This document shows, one piece after another, positions 7,036 to 17,624 of a DNA stretch of 30,268 nucleotides; position 1 is the first letter of the stretch; every line of letters starts with the position of its first letter. A program made the translations under genes and the position numbers. Under the pieces are notes generated by a model. The model made no database searches. It was not told where the DNA came from and saw only the letters and a list, made by a program, of their open reading frames with translations. Source of the DNA: DAIRFP01 sp036794995 (GTDB lineage Bacteria > Desulfobacterota > Binatia > UBA9968); NCBI GenBank assembly GCA_036794995.1, contig DAIRFP010000042.1:1-30268 (forward strand), written 5' to 3'.

Positions 7036-7911
7036 TCAGAGAATCAGCCAGAATACGATGGGAATCGTCATCACGGCAAAAAAAGTGCTGAGCACAACGA
7101 TGGACGCTGCCAGCTCGGGATCTTGACCAAACTTTTCCGTCAGGATGAAGTTGATCACCGCCGCGGGTAAAGAACCGTAAAGCAGCAGGGTCTGCCGATT
7201 GACGCCTTCGGCTCCGAGCAGATTCACTGCGATGGTGGCAACGGCGAAGCCGCCGAAGATGCGCAGCAGCGCCCCGCCGACGGCGTGACCCCATTGCAAC
7301 GAGCGAAAGTCATGCAGTCGGTAACCGAGACTCACGAGCATGAGCGGGATGGTCGCCTGGCCCAGCATTGCCGCCGGCTGAAACAGCAACTCGGGAATTC
7401 TCAATTGCGCCAGATTGAACAGTAAACCGCCGATCGTTGCATAGATCAGTGGCAGGCGGAAAATATCCTTCCAGTTGCCGCGGCCGCTGAGAATGTAAAC
7501 ACCCAGCGAATATTGAAAAAAAGTAATAATCACAAACAGCAAGGTCGCCCGTTGCATGCCGGGTGGGCCGAAAGCGAAAAGCGCCAGCGGGATACCCATA
7601 TTGCCGGCATTCATGAAGAGGACGGGCAGGGCGAAACCCCGGGAGCTAAATTTAAAGAACAGAAAATAAATCCGGATCAGCAGGCCAACCCCGGCAAAAA
7701 TGATGACTATGCCGGCGAAGAGAATGGCGATGTCTCCGGCAAAGAGGGGTTTGCCCGCCAGCGAAGTGAAGACGAGACAAGGCGTTGCCAGGTAGACGAT
7801 AATCTCCGTCACCGACGCCAGGCTGATCTTCCTCCAATGGGCGAAAACGAAGCCCACCGCGACAAGCAGGAAGACCGGGATAACCGGCGATAAAGGCTTG
7901 AAGATCTCCAT
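7036..7911 (-). CDS. AEC-family (auxin efflux carrier-like) permease
   Basis: A 291-residue polytopic inner-membrane protein with about ten hydrophobic segments and a duplicated architecture typical of the AEC family. Recognisable are ATPCLVFTSLAGKP in the first repeat, LFMNAGNMGIPLALFAFG (the NxGNxGxP signature) and YGSLPAAVINFILTEKFG in the second half. Family members transport carboxylates such as malate or malonate in bacteria, and auxin in plants; the substrate here cannot be read from sequence. It starts 27 bases after the cobS stop, so the two are probably co-transcribed. A link to corrinoids rests only on position between cobS and the riboswitch. Confidence 0.85.
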   Translation of the reverse strand: MEIFKPLSPVIPVFLLVAVGFVFAHWRKISLASVTEIIVYLATPCLVFTSLAGKPLFAGDIAILFAGIVIIFAGVGLLIRIYFLFFKFSSRGFALPVLFMNAGNMGIPLALFAFGPPGMQRATLLFVIITFFQYSLGVYILSGRGNWKDIFRLPLIYATIGGLLFNLAQLRIPELLFQPAAMLGQATIPLMLVSLGYRLHDFRSLQWGHAVGGALLRIFGGFAVATIAVNLLGAEGVNRQTLLLYGSLPAAVINFILTEKFGQDPELAASIVVLSTFFAVMTIPIVFWLIL

Positions 7912-7938
7912 GGTGCCAACGGCGAGTCGGATGGGGGC

Positions 7939-8649
7939 TTACAAAGATGCAAACAAAACGAAGCTCAAGGTTTCACTCAACTCAATAACAGCGCCACAAT
8001 TCTCAGACCGGATGGAGCCAGTGCGCCACCGGAGGTAGCTCCGGCTGAGCAGTGCAAAGAGAGATAGGCCCAGGCCGATCCAAAGCGCTGTTTGCGCCAC
8101 CAGCACAGCGGCTAGCGCGAGGGTTACGATGGTTGCTAATCCGAGGTGCCAGGCTCTCACGTTCGCGGCGATGATCCTTGCAGTCCCTTCGGCAAAGGAG
8201 GCTGACCCGTAGAGGAAAATCAGCAACGACCAGCGCGCTAACATGGGCGTCGCCAGGAGCCCGAGACTGCGCGTTTCACCGGTCACTTCGATGGCCCGAA
8301 CTTTGAGCAGGACGACAAAAACGATCGCGAGAATTCCCCACGCACCATGATAAACTTTTTCTTCGCCGAGATTGACTCTTGCCGACAATGCATCACAGGT
8401 CTTTTGCAAACCCTCGAAGTGATTTGCTCCCGTCAGGAGCGCCAGGACCGCGATCAGGAGGGCGCCAAGAATTTCCGATTCAAGATGAGGATCCAATAAA
8501 CGATTTAACAGCACCAGCACCGACCCTAAAAAGACTCCAACCAGGGGGAAATACGTTACGGCTGCTCCCAGCTGTTGAGGATCAGCCTCGACATGGTCAA
8601 AGCGCCGCCAAAAAGTTAGGAATTTGAGGGCAAAAACAGCACTTTTCAT
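7939..8649 (-). CDS. cobS: CobS-like adenosylcobinamide-GDP ribazoletransferase (divergent)
   Basis: A 236-residue membrane protein with the length and layout of CobS: FALKFLTFWRR at the N-terminus, TYFPLVGVFLG, then TGANHFEGLQKTCDAL and a C-terminal CGAVIELSE block. CobS joins AdoCbi-GDP to alpha-ribazole (phosphate) in the last steps of nucleotide-loop assembly. The usual acidic motif HxDGLxDxxDG reads HFEGLQKTCDA here (Asp to Glu, Asp to Lys), and the TGD of the C-terminal motif is changed too. It may be a divergent enzyme with altered activity. CobU/CobY and CobT are not in the window. It starts 239 bases from the divergent gyrB. Confidence 0.78.
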   Translation of the reverse strand: MKSAVFALKFLTFWRRFDHVEADPQQLGAAVTYFPLVGVFLGSVLVLLNRLLDPHLESEILGALLIAVLALLTGANHFEGLQKTCDALSARVNLGEEKVYHGAWGILAIVFVVLLKVRAIEVTGETRSLGLLATPMLARWSLLIFLYGSASFAEGTARIIAANVRAWHLGLATIVTLALAAVLVAQTALWIGLGLSLFALLSRSYLRWRTGSIRSENCGAVIELSETLSFVLFASL

Positions 8650-8789
8650 GGCTATCCTTTTTCGCTCAGCCCTCTCTAGCTGTCAACCTGCTGGAGCTCA
8701 AACCGTCGAGTTTTTGCCATACCGCTAATTACTTTTCCCACTGACAAATTTTATTCCGTAAAATCAATATCTTATGGCAGATTTTTCGC

Positions 8790-8818
8790 TTTACTTTTGG
8801 ACGCTTTTCCGGTACACT
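8790..8818 (+). promoter_or_regulatory. Possible gyrB promoter
   Basis: TTTACT (8790-8795) and TACACT (8813-8818) are separated by 17 bases in the AT-rich 239-base region between cobS and gyrB. Each box matches consensus at four of six positions. A small inverted repeat (AAAAGTT ... AACTTTT, about 8830-8858) follows in the leader. No good Shine-Dalgarno is visible in front of gyrB. Confidence 0.35.
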
Positions 8819-8888
8819 TCCAATTGGTCAAAAGTTGAGCTAACCCCGGAACTTTTCAAGCAAAATCGCAGCTAGCATTTGGAAAAAA

Positions 8889-11318
8889 ATGGCCGAACCA
8901 AAAACTCCCCAAGCATCCGACTATAGTGCCGATAACATAAAAGTTTTAGAAGGCCTGGAAGCGGTCCAAAAGCGTCCAGGAATGTACATCGGCGACACCA
9001 GTGAGCGAGGACTTCATCACCTCGTCTATGAAGTTGTGGATAACTCCATCGATGAGGCATTGGCGGGTCACTGCGATACGATCGACGTCACGATTCACAT
9101 CGATAACAGCGTTACGGTTGTCGACAATGGGCGCGGCATTCCGGTGGATATTCATTCTACAGAGAAAGTCTCCGCCGCCGAAGTCGTGCTCACGAAACTC
9201 CATGCAGGCGGCAAGTTCGATAAGGCCTCCTACAAAGTCTCCGGTGGCCTTCACGGCGTGGGAATCTCGGTGGTCAACGCCTTGTCGGAAACGTTGGAAG
9301 TCGAGATCAAGCGCGACGGCAAAGTTTATCAACAAAGCTACAAGCGAGGGCAACCCCAGGAACCGCTCAAGGAGGTAGGAAAATCCAAAGAGCGCGGTAC
9401 CCGCGTGACTTTTAAGCCGGACACGCAGATCTTTGAAACCATCGAGTTCAGCTTCGACGTTCTCTCACAACGGCTGCGCGAACTGGCGTTCTTGAACCGC
9501 GGAGTGAAGATTACCATCGAGGACGAGCGCAGCCAAAAAAAACACGAGTTGGTCTACAAGGGCGGCATTGTTTCCTTTGTCGAGCATCTCAACCGAGCGA
9601 AGTCGGCGATTCACTCCAAAGTAATCTACTTGCAGGGCGAAAAGGAGGGCATCGATGTCGAGATCGCCATGCAGTGGAACGACGGCTATGCGGAGAACGT
9701 CTTTTCCTTCGCCAACAACATTAACACCCAGGAGGGTGGCACCCACCTGATCGGCTTCAAGTCCGCGCTCACGCGCACGATCAACAGCTATGCTATAGAA
9801 AGCGGCCAACTCAAAAAAGACGATGAGAATCTTCAAGGTGAAGATGTCCGTGAAGGCTTGACCGCCGTCATCAGCGTCAAGGTTCCGGAACCTCAATTCG
9901 AAGGCCAGACCAAGACCAAGCTGGGTAACAGCGAGGTGAAAGGCATCGTCGAGGCCCTGGTAAATGAAAGGCTCGCCAACTATCTCGCCGAGCATCCCAC
10001 CGACGCCAAAAAAATCATGATGAAAGGCGTCGAAGCGGCGCGGGTAAGGGAGGCGACGCGCAAAGCCAAAGATCTCGCGCGGCGCAAAGGCGCGTTGGAT
10101 TCGGGTTCGCTGCCGGGAAAACTTGCCGATTGTCAGGAGCGGGATCCCGCTTTAAGCGAGCTTTACTTAGTGGAGGGTGATTCCGCCGGTGGATCGGCCA
10201 AACAGGGTAGAGACCGGCGCAATCAGGCGATTCTCCCGCTGAAGGGTAAGATCCTCAATGTCGAAAAAGCCCGTTTCGACAAGATGCTTTCCTCCCAGGA
10301 GATTCGCCTGATGATTACCGCCCTGGGCACCGGGGTCAAAGAAGATTACGACGCGGGTAAGCTGCGCTATCATTCCATCGTCATCATGACGGACGCGGAC
10401 GTCGACGGCTCCCATATCCGGACATTGTTGCTCACTTTTTTCTACCGGCAGATGCCCGATTTGGTGGAAAAAGGTCATCTCTTCATCGCCCAGCCGCCGC
10501 TCTACAAAGTGAAACGGGGAAAGCAAGAACGCTACATCAAGGATGAGACCGGCCTGGAAGATTACTTAATCGAGATCGGCACGGAGGATATCCGAGTGCG
10601 GACCTCAAGCAATGGCAACGGTCTCGCCGGACAACCGCTCCAGGCCTTTATCAAGAAAGTCCTGCGCTGGGAGAAGCTGATGGCCGTCGCCGCGAGAAAA
10701 AGGCGAAGCCGGTCGGTGATTGAAGCTTTATTGTTGCAAGGGGATTTTGATGCGGAAACTCTCAGGGACGAACAGGCCATTAAAAAGTTCCAGACCGACC
10801 TCGAATCCTATATCAACCTGGTGGCGCCGGACGAAGCGCCGCTTGCGTGTTCCCTCGAGGAAGACCCCGAGCACAATTGCTTCAAGCTCATCTGCGTCAC
10901 GCGCTCCAACGGGACCGGCCTGCACACCACGATTGATCGCGAATTACTGGCCAGTGTGGAGTACAAGGAACTCAAGCGGCTTTTCAGCGAGCTCATGAGC
11001 CCGGGGTCGCCGCCCTATTCGGTAGAGAATGGGGAACAAAAGGCCAAGCTCCGCTCCTTTACGGAACTGGCGGGTTACATTCTTGAGGGCGGCAAGAAGG
11101 GGCAATACATCCAGCGTTATAAGGGTCTAGGGGAAATGAACCCGGAGCAGCTTTGGGAGACGACCATGAACCCCGAGACCCGGGTGCTCCTGCAAGTCCG
11201 CATCGAAGACGCCGTCGAAGCCAACGATATTTTCTCCACGTTGATGGGCGACGAGGTAGAACCACGGCGCAAGTTCATCGAAGAGCACGCGCTGACGGTA
11301 AAGAACCTGGACATCTAA
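8889..11318 (+). CDS. gyrB: DNA gyrase subunit B
   Basis: An 809-residue subunit that supplies the ATPase and TOPRIM domains of gyrase, which introduces negative supercoils. Visible motifs: GHKL ATPase EVVDNSIDEALAGH and VSGGLHGVGISVVNALSE, TOPRIM YLVEGDSAGGSAKQGRDR near residue 427 and DADVDGSHIRTLL near 501, and QRYKGLGEMNPEQLWETTM near 742. The stretch between about 570 and 735 is the extra domain that makes GyrB about 800 residues in many proteobacteria instead of about 640. The start is the ATG at 8889. It is followed after 82 bases by gyrA, the usual operon partner. Confidence 0.98.
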   Translation: MAEPKTPQASDYSADNIKVLEGLEAVQKRPGMYIGDTSERGLHHLVYEVVDNSIDEALAGHCDTIDVTIHIDNSVTVVDNGRGIPVDIHSTEKVSAAEVVLTKLHAGGKFDKASYKVSGGLHGVGISVVNALSETLEVEIKRDGKVYQQSYKRGQPQEPLKEVGKSKERGTRVTFKPDTQIFETIEFSFDVLSQRLRELAFLNRGVKITIEDERSQKKHELVYKGGIVSFVEHLNRAKSAIHSKVIYLQGEKEGIDVEIAMQWNDGYAENVFSFANNINTQEGGTHLIGFKSALTRTINSYAIESGQLKKDDENLQGEDVREGLTAVISVKVPEPQFEGQTKTKLGNSEVKGIVEALVNERLANYLAEHPTDAKKIMMKGVEAARVREATRKAKDLARRKGALDSGSLPGKLADCQERDPALSELYLVEGDSAGGSAKQGRDRRNQAILPLKGKILNVEKARFDKMLSSQEIRLMITALGTGVKEDYDAGKLRYHSIVIMTDADVDGSHIRTLLLTFFYRQMPDLVEKGHLFIAQPPLYKVKRGKQERYIKDETGLEDYLIEIGTEDIRVRTSSNGNGLAGQPLQAFIKKVLRWEKLMAVAARKRRSRSVIEALLLQGDFDAETLRDEQAIKKFQTDLESYINLVAPDEAPLACSLEEDPEHNCFKLICVTRSNGTGLHTTIDRELLASVEYKELKRLFSELMSPGSPPYSVENGEQKAKLRSFTELAGYILEGGKKGQYIQRYKGLGEMNPEQLWETTMNPETRVLLQVRIEDAVEANDIFSTLMGDEVEPRRKFIEEHALTVKNLDI

Positions 11319-11329
11319 TTCACGATAAA

Positions 11330-11390
11330 GTTCAAGCCGTTCAATTCGTTCAAAAGTTCAAAACGATTAAACGGCTTGAACGATTTGAAC
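11330..11390. repeat. GTTCAA-rich inverted repeat between gyrB and gyrA
   Basis: GTTCAAGCCGTT (11330-11341) pairs perfectly with AACGGCTTGAAC (11370-11381). A second, imperfect pair, GTTCAATTCGTTC / GAACGATTTGAAC, overlaps it. Between them lie more GTTCAAAA units. The arms could form a hairpin in the gyrB-gyrA transcript, but no T-run follows, so it is unlikely to be a classic terminator. Confidence 0.7.
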
Positions 11391-11400
11391 GCTTAAAGAT

Positions 11401-13848
<2,448 letters not shown>

Positions 13849-13938
13849 CCTTTCGTCAGCTCAGGTGTTTTCGCGATTCGGGTCTGACGAATTCTCTGCG
13901 ACCTTGATTTGTGCTTCCCTTTCCGTGATCCTTTCACC

Positions 13939-14943
13939 ATGATGCTGAAGTCCATCGGAGTCATTGGCGCCGGCGGTTGGGGTATCGCCCTGACCAAGCT
14001 TCTGGCTGACAAAGGCGAACCGGTGACGCTCTGGTGTCACGGCGCTGAAAGTTATCGCGAGCTCCAGCAGAACAGAGAAAGTCGCACCTACTTGCCGGGA
14101 ATCACTCTGGCATCCAATGTAAGTTTTACTCGCTCCATAGCCGAGAGTGTCAGCGGCAAATCTCTGATCCTTTGTGCGGTTCCGTCCCATGCGGTGCGGG
14201 AGGTTCTGGCCTCCGCCTCCTCCCATCTAGCCGCGCAGACAACTGTGCTTTGCTGCACCAAGGGGCTCGAAGAAGAAAGCCTGAAAACCATGGGCGAGGT
14301 TCTGGCAGAGATCTTCGGCGACGCGCGAAGGCATGCCTTTTTGTCCGGGCCGACATTTGCCATTGAAGTGGCTCGGGGACTGCCGGCCGCGGTTACGGTG
14401 GCTGCCCGCCTTGAGGAGGTAGCAAGGGAAGTTCAAGCGATCCTGAGCACGCAGAATTTTAGAGTCTACACCTCGACGGACATCGTCGGCGTGCAAATGG
14501 GCGGTGTAATCAAAAACATTATTGCCATTGCCGCCGGAATCAGTGACGGTCTGGATCTGGGTCATAATGCGCGTGCCGCGCTGATTACCCGGGGGCTGGC
14601 AGAGATGACGCGCTTGGCAATTCGTATGGGAGCGGATCCAATGACTCTCGCGGGCCTGCCGGGCTTGGGTGACTTGGTGCTGACCTGTGCGGGCGATCTA
14701 AGTCGCAATCGAAAGGTAGGCATACAGATCGCCCAGGGAAAAAGCGTGCAACAGATCACACAGGGGACTCGGATGGTCGCCGAGGGCGTTCGCAACACGC
14801 GCTCTGTCTATCGGCTGGCACGGAGCTTACAGGCCGAAATGCCTATTGTGGAGCAGATGTACAAGGTCATTTATGAAAGTAAAAAACCCGCCGAGGCCGT
14901 CCGCGACCTAATGCAGCGTTCGCTAAAGCCTGAACTCTGCTAA
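13939..14943 (+). CDS. gpsA: Glycerol-3-phosphate dehydrogenase (NAD(P)+)
   Basis: A 334-residue cytosolic enzyme reducing dihydroxyacetone phosphate to sn-glycerol-3-phosphate for phospholipid synthesis. The Rossmann start IGVIGAGGWGIALTKLL, the CCTKGLEEESL segment, SGPTFAIEVARGLPAAV, and the substrate-binding VIKNIIAIAAGISDGL followed by GLPGLGDLVLTC are all present. The open frame runs back to a TTG at 13909, but the ATG at 13939 (or 13942) puts the Rossmann fold directly at the N-terminus as usual. It lies 90 bases after gyrA and before rpmH. Confidence 0.97.
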   Translation: MMLKSIGVIGAGGWGIALTKLLADKGEPVTLWCHGAESYRELQQNRESRTYLPGITLASNVSFTRSIAESVSGKSLILCAVPSHAVREVLASASSHLAAQTTVLCCTKGLEEESLKTMGEVLAEIFGDARRHAFLSGPTFAIEVARGLPAAVTVAARLEEVAREVQAILSTQNFRVYTSTDIVGVQMGGVIKNIIAIAAGISDGLDLGHNARAALITRGLAEMTRLAIRMGADPMTLAGLPGLGDLVLTCAGDLSRNRKVGIQIAQGKSVQQITQGTRMVAEGVRNTRSVYRLARSLQAEMPIVEQMYKVIYESKKPAEAVRDLMQRSLKPELC

Positions 14944-14944
14944 A

Positions 14945-14974
14945 TTGACAATACCTGGCGTCTATGATTGAAAT
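14945..14974 (+). promoter_or_regulatory. Possible rpmH operon promoter
   Basis: A perfect TTGACA (14945-14950) begins two bases after the gpsA stop. The -10 is unclear: TGAAAT at 18 bases is poor, and TATGAT (14963-14968) is only 12 bases away. It sits about 70 bases upstream of rpmH, where a promoter is expected. Confidence 0.3.
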
Positions 14975-15018
14975 AAATTCTTGGCCGACTAGCTGGCCCA
15001 AGGGAGTAATTATTTCTT

Positions 15019-15180
15019 ATGAAAAGAACCTATCAGCCGAGCAACGTGCGCCGCAAACGGACTCATGGTTTTCTTGTTCGGATGGCAACCCCCGGCGGTC
15101 GTAAGGTGCTGAAAAGACGAAGGGCCAAGGGGCGGAAGCGGCTGACTGTTGTGGTACCGCCCAAGCGCGCCCGGAGCTAA
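15019..15180 (+). CDS. rpmH: Ribosomal protein bL34
   Basis: A 53-residue, very basic protein of the large ribosomal subunit. It starts MKRTYQPSNVRRKRTHGFLV and continues RMATPGGRKVLKRRRAKGRK, the near-invariant bL34 pattern. A C-terminal LTVVVPPKRARS makes it a few residues longer than the common 44-47. An AGGGAG ribosome site lies upstream. It is followed after 9 bases by rnpA, the standard pair. Confidence 0.97.
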   Translation: MKRTYQPSNVRRKRTHGFLVRMATPGGRKVLKRRRAKGRKRLTVVVPPKRARS

Positions 15181-15189
15181 AAAGCACGG

Positions 15190-15552
15190 ATGCGGGTGGG
15201 GGGCGGGGCGGACTTTCCGAAACAAGCCCGTCTGAGAAAACGGCCAGAGTTTCTGAGCCTGTCGCGTTGGGGGAAAAAGATTCATGCCCCCCATTTCTTG
15301 ATCATTACCAAGCCGAACGAGCGCAGAGAAGCCCGGCTCGGTGTAACCGTTAGTGCGAAAGTGGGAAATGCGGTTGTCCGAAACCGAGTGAAGCGGTTTC
15401 TCAGAGAATGTTTCCGCCGGTATCGCCACCAAATCGTTCCCAGCAAGGATGTACTGATCATTGCCAGGAAAGGAGCAGTGAGCCTTTCCTCGCACGAGGT
15501 TGAGAGTGAAATTAAAGCTATTCTTATTGAAAACAGAGGTCGCCGGAAATAG
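15190..15552 (+). CDS. rnpA: Ribonuclease P protein component
   Basis: A 120-residue basic protein that assists the RNase P RNA in maturing tRNA 5' ends. The family signature VGNAVVRNRVKRFLRECFR (the RNR motif) is in the middle, preceded by ARLGVTVSAK and followed by DVLIIARKGA. The N-terminal LRKRPEFLSLSRWGKK matches the usual 'F..V...G...' opening. The ATG at 15190 is the first start; GTG codons at 15196 and 15199 are alternatives. The stop overlaps the yidD start by one base. Confidence 0.95.
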   Translation: MRVGGGADFPKQARLRKRPEFLSLSRWGKKIHAPHFLIITKPNERREARLGVTVSAKVGNAVVRNRVKRFLRECFRRYRHQIVPSKDVLIIARKGAVSLSSHEVESEIKAILIENRGRRK

Positions 15553-15773
15553 TGTATCGAGTTTGTAGCAATATCATCCCCTCCATATTGACGGCGTATC
15601 ACGCTCTGATATCGCCTTTTTTGCCGCGCGCATGTCGTTTTTTTCCCAGCTGCTCGGTTTATGTTTCTGAGGCCATCCGAAAACACGGTATTCTCAGGGG
15701 AGTAGCTCTCGGTTTCAAACGCGTTAGCCGCTGTCACCCGTGGAATGCCGGCGGCTACGACCCAGTTAACTGA
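15552..15773 (+). CDS. yidD: Membrane protein insertion efficiency factor YidD
   Basis: A 73-residue membrane-associated protein thought to help YidC-dependent insertion. The pattern AYHALISPFLPRACRFFPSC, then SVYVSEAIRKHG and GFKRVSRCHPWNAGGYDPV, is the standard YidD signature with conserved cysteines. The start is a GTG at 15552 that shares its first base with the rnpA stop (TAGTG). It is 8 bases ahead of yidC. Confidence 0.95.
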   Translation: MYRVCSNIIPSILTAYHALISPFLPRACRFFPSCSVYVSEAIRKHGILRGVALGFKRVSRCHPWNAGGYDPVN

Positions 15774-15781
15774 AGCTATTC

Positions 15782-17395
15782 ATGGATAAGCGCGCATTTC
15801 TGGCTATTGCCCTGTCGATACTCGTTTTGGTGGTCTATCAAGAGTGGATCACCCGATACTATGGCCCCTCTCCGTCCGCCCCGGAAGTTGGCAAGAGAGA
15901 GGAACCGGCGAAAGTCCCGGCGGCCGAGGTAGCGACTCCCGCCCAGCCGGCGCAAAGCCCATCGGTCGAGATCCCGGTCAGCCGTGAAGCCAAAGAGGTG
16001 CGCATTGAAACCGACAACTATATTGCGTTGTTTACCAACCAGGGGGCGCGGCTCAAAAGCTTTAAGTTTAAGACGTATCGAGCTTCCGTTGCCGAGAACG
16101 GTCCTCTTTTTGAAATAATTCCCTCCGCTCCCGGGGTACCTTTCCCCTTGGGGGTTCAGTGGCAGAATCCGGCGCCATTCGACGATAGCGGGCTGCTCTA
16201 TTCAGCACAGGGAGGCGACCAAACACTAACCGGCGACGCCAAAGGTACTCTGATCTTCAAGGGCCAAACAGGTAACGGGACGGTAGTCACCAAGTCGTTT
16301 ACCTTTTCCGCTTCGACTTACCCCATTCAATTGGAGGTTTCGGTAACCACAGCCGATGGCGGCGCCCCAGCGCCTGAAATCATTTTGACTGAGAAAAGCG
16401 ATCACAGTGTGGTGAACCATGAGGCTCCCTTTGAAGGGTTTATCGCTCTCGTTGATAACAAGATCAAACGGGAACCGCCTCCTGAAGCGGGCAAGGTGTT
16501 GGAATTCGTTGGCGACGTTTCATGGGCAGGGTTTGGTTATACCTATTTCTTTTTTGGGTTGCTTCCCGACAACGGTGCTCAACACCGGATCTCGTTGCGA
16601 CAGTCTCCCCCGACTCTGGTCGCCGGTATCAGCGGCCCGGCAGGGACAGGTAACGTCCATCGCTACACTGTCTTCGTTGGACCCAAAGAGCTCGACATTC
16701 TCAAATCTTTGGGCAAGGGGCTGGAACGTGCCATCGATTTCGGCTATTTCGGCTTCGTATCGATTCCGCTGCTCTACGCGCTACATTTTTTTCACGGTTT
16801 TACCGGAAGTTACGGCATCGACATCATTCTGCTGACGGTTGTGATCAAGCTCCTGATGGCGCCACTGACCCATAAGAGCTTCGTATCGATGAAGCAAATG
16901 CAGAAGCTCCAGCCACAGATGGAGCGGTTGAAAGAAAAATTCAAGGACGACAAAGAGAAACTCAACAAGGAAGTCATGGAGCTCTACCGGCGCAACGGCG
17001 TGAATCCGCTGGGCGGCTGTCTGCCCATGGTGCTCCAATTCCCGGTTTTTATCGGTCTTTACAATGCCTTGAGCACTCCCATCGAATTGCGACATGCATC
17101 GTTTCTGTGGATCAAAGATCTTTCACGCCCGGATTGGGAGTCGCTGCCGATCACGTTGGCCGGTTGGCACTTTGGTATTCCCGTGCTTACGATATTGATG
17201 GGCGCGAGTATGTTCATTCAGCAATGGATGACCCCGACGGCCGGCGATCCTAACCAGAGACGGTTGATGCTCATGATGCCGTTACTGTTTACTTTCATGT
17301 TCGTATCGTTTCCTGCGGGTCTCACAGTTTACTGGCTGGTGAATAACCTTCTCACCATTGCCCAGCAATACTGGATCAACCGCCGGGAGACCTAG
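15782..17395 (+). CDS. yidC: Membrane protein insertase YidC
   Basis: A 537-residue Oxa1/YidC insertase of the Gram-negative type. The first transmembrane helix (FLAIALSILVLVVYQEWI) is followed by a Pro/Ala-rich linker, a large periplasmic beta domain (to about residue 330) and the five-helix insertase core, with GIDIILLTVVIKLLMAPLTH, QPQMERLKEKFKDDKEKLNK (coiled cytoplasmic hairpin), GCLPMVLQFPVFIGLYNAL and a final LTVYWLVNNLLTIAQQYWI. The strictly needed Arg is not obvious where expected, since KLLMAPLTHKS carries Lys residues. The stop lies two bases from a palindromic repeat. Confidence 0.96.
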   Translation: MDKRAFLAIALSILVLVVYQEWITRYYGPSPSAPEVGKREEPAKVPAAEVATPAQPAQSPSVEIPVSREAKEVRIETDNYIALFTNQGARLKSFKFKTYRASVAENGPLFEIIPSAPGVPFPLGVQWQNPAPFDDSGLLYSAQGGDQTLTGDAKGTLIFKGQTGNGTVVTKSFTFSASTYPIQLEVSVTTADGGAPAPEIILTEKSDHSVVNHEAPFEGFIALVDNKIKREPPPEAGKVLEFVGDVSWAGFGYTYFFFGLLPDNGAQHRISLRQSPPTLVAGISGPAGTGNVHRYTVFVGPKELDILKSLGKGLERAIDFGYFGFVSIPLLYALHFFHGFTGSYGIDIILLTVVIKLLMAPLTHKSFVSMKQMQKLQPQMERLKEKFKDDKEKLNKEVMELYRRNGVNPLGGCLPMVLQFPVFIGLYNALSTPIELRHASFLWIKDLSRPDWESLPITLAGWHFGIPVLTILMGASMFIQQWMTPTAGDPNQRRLMLMMPLLFTFMFVSFPAGLTVYWLVNNLLTIAQQYWINRRET

Positions 17396-17396
17396 T

Positions 17397-17597
17397 CTAG
17401 CAGGCTGCTGAAAAAGCCTCATATGCTTCGTTGCGCTCGATCGCCTCGCTACAGTTGGCTGATGGCGTATGGCTTATAGCGTATGGTTCGTAAGGTCCAA
17501 CTATATGCCATAAGCTATCAGCCATATGCGAACTACGCGCGCCTTGCCTCTGAGTCTTTTTGAGCAGCCTGCAAACAGAGTTTCAGCAACCTGCTAG
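17397..17597. repeat. Palindromic repeat element, copy 1
   Basis: The ends CTAGCAGGCTGCTGAAA (17397-17413) and TTTCAGCAACCTGCTAG (17581-17597) are inverted with one mismatch. Inner arms GCAGGCTGCTGAAAAAG and CTTTTTGAGCAGCCTGC also pair. The outer parts match copy 2 (22150-22305) in reverse orientation. The middle (about 17453-17537) differs from copy 2 and holds its own inverted motifs (GGCTGAT / ATCAGCC). It fills the yidC-jag gap and could end or attenuate yidC transcription. No coding capacity was seen. Confidence 0.85.
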
Positions 17598-17624
17598 TTG
17601 AACCTGCCATGCGAGGTTTGAATT

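Noticed and set aside
8650..8888. Possible DnaA-box or origin region upstream of gyrB
   Set aside because: AT-rich but no TTATNCACA-like boxes were found.
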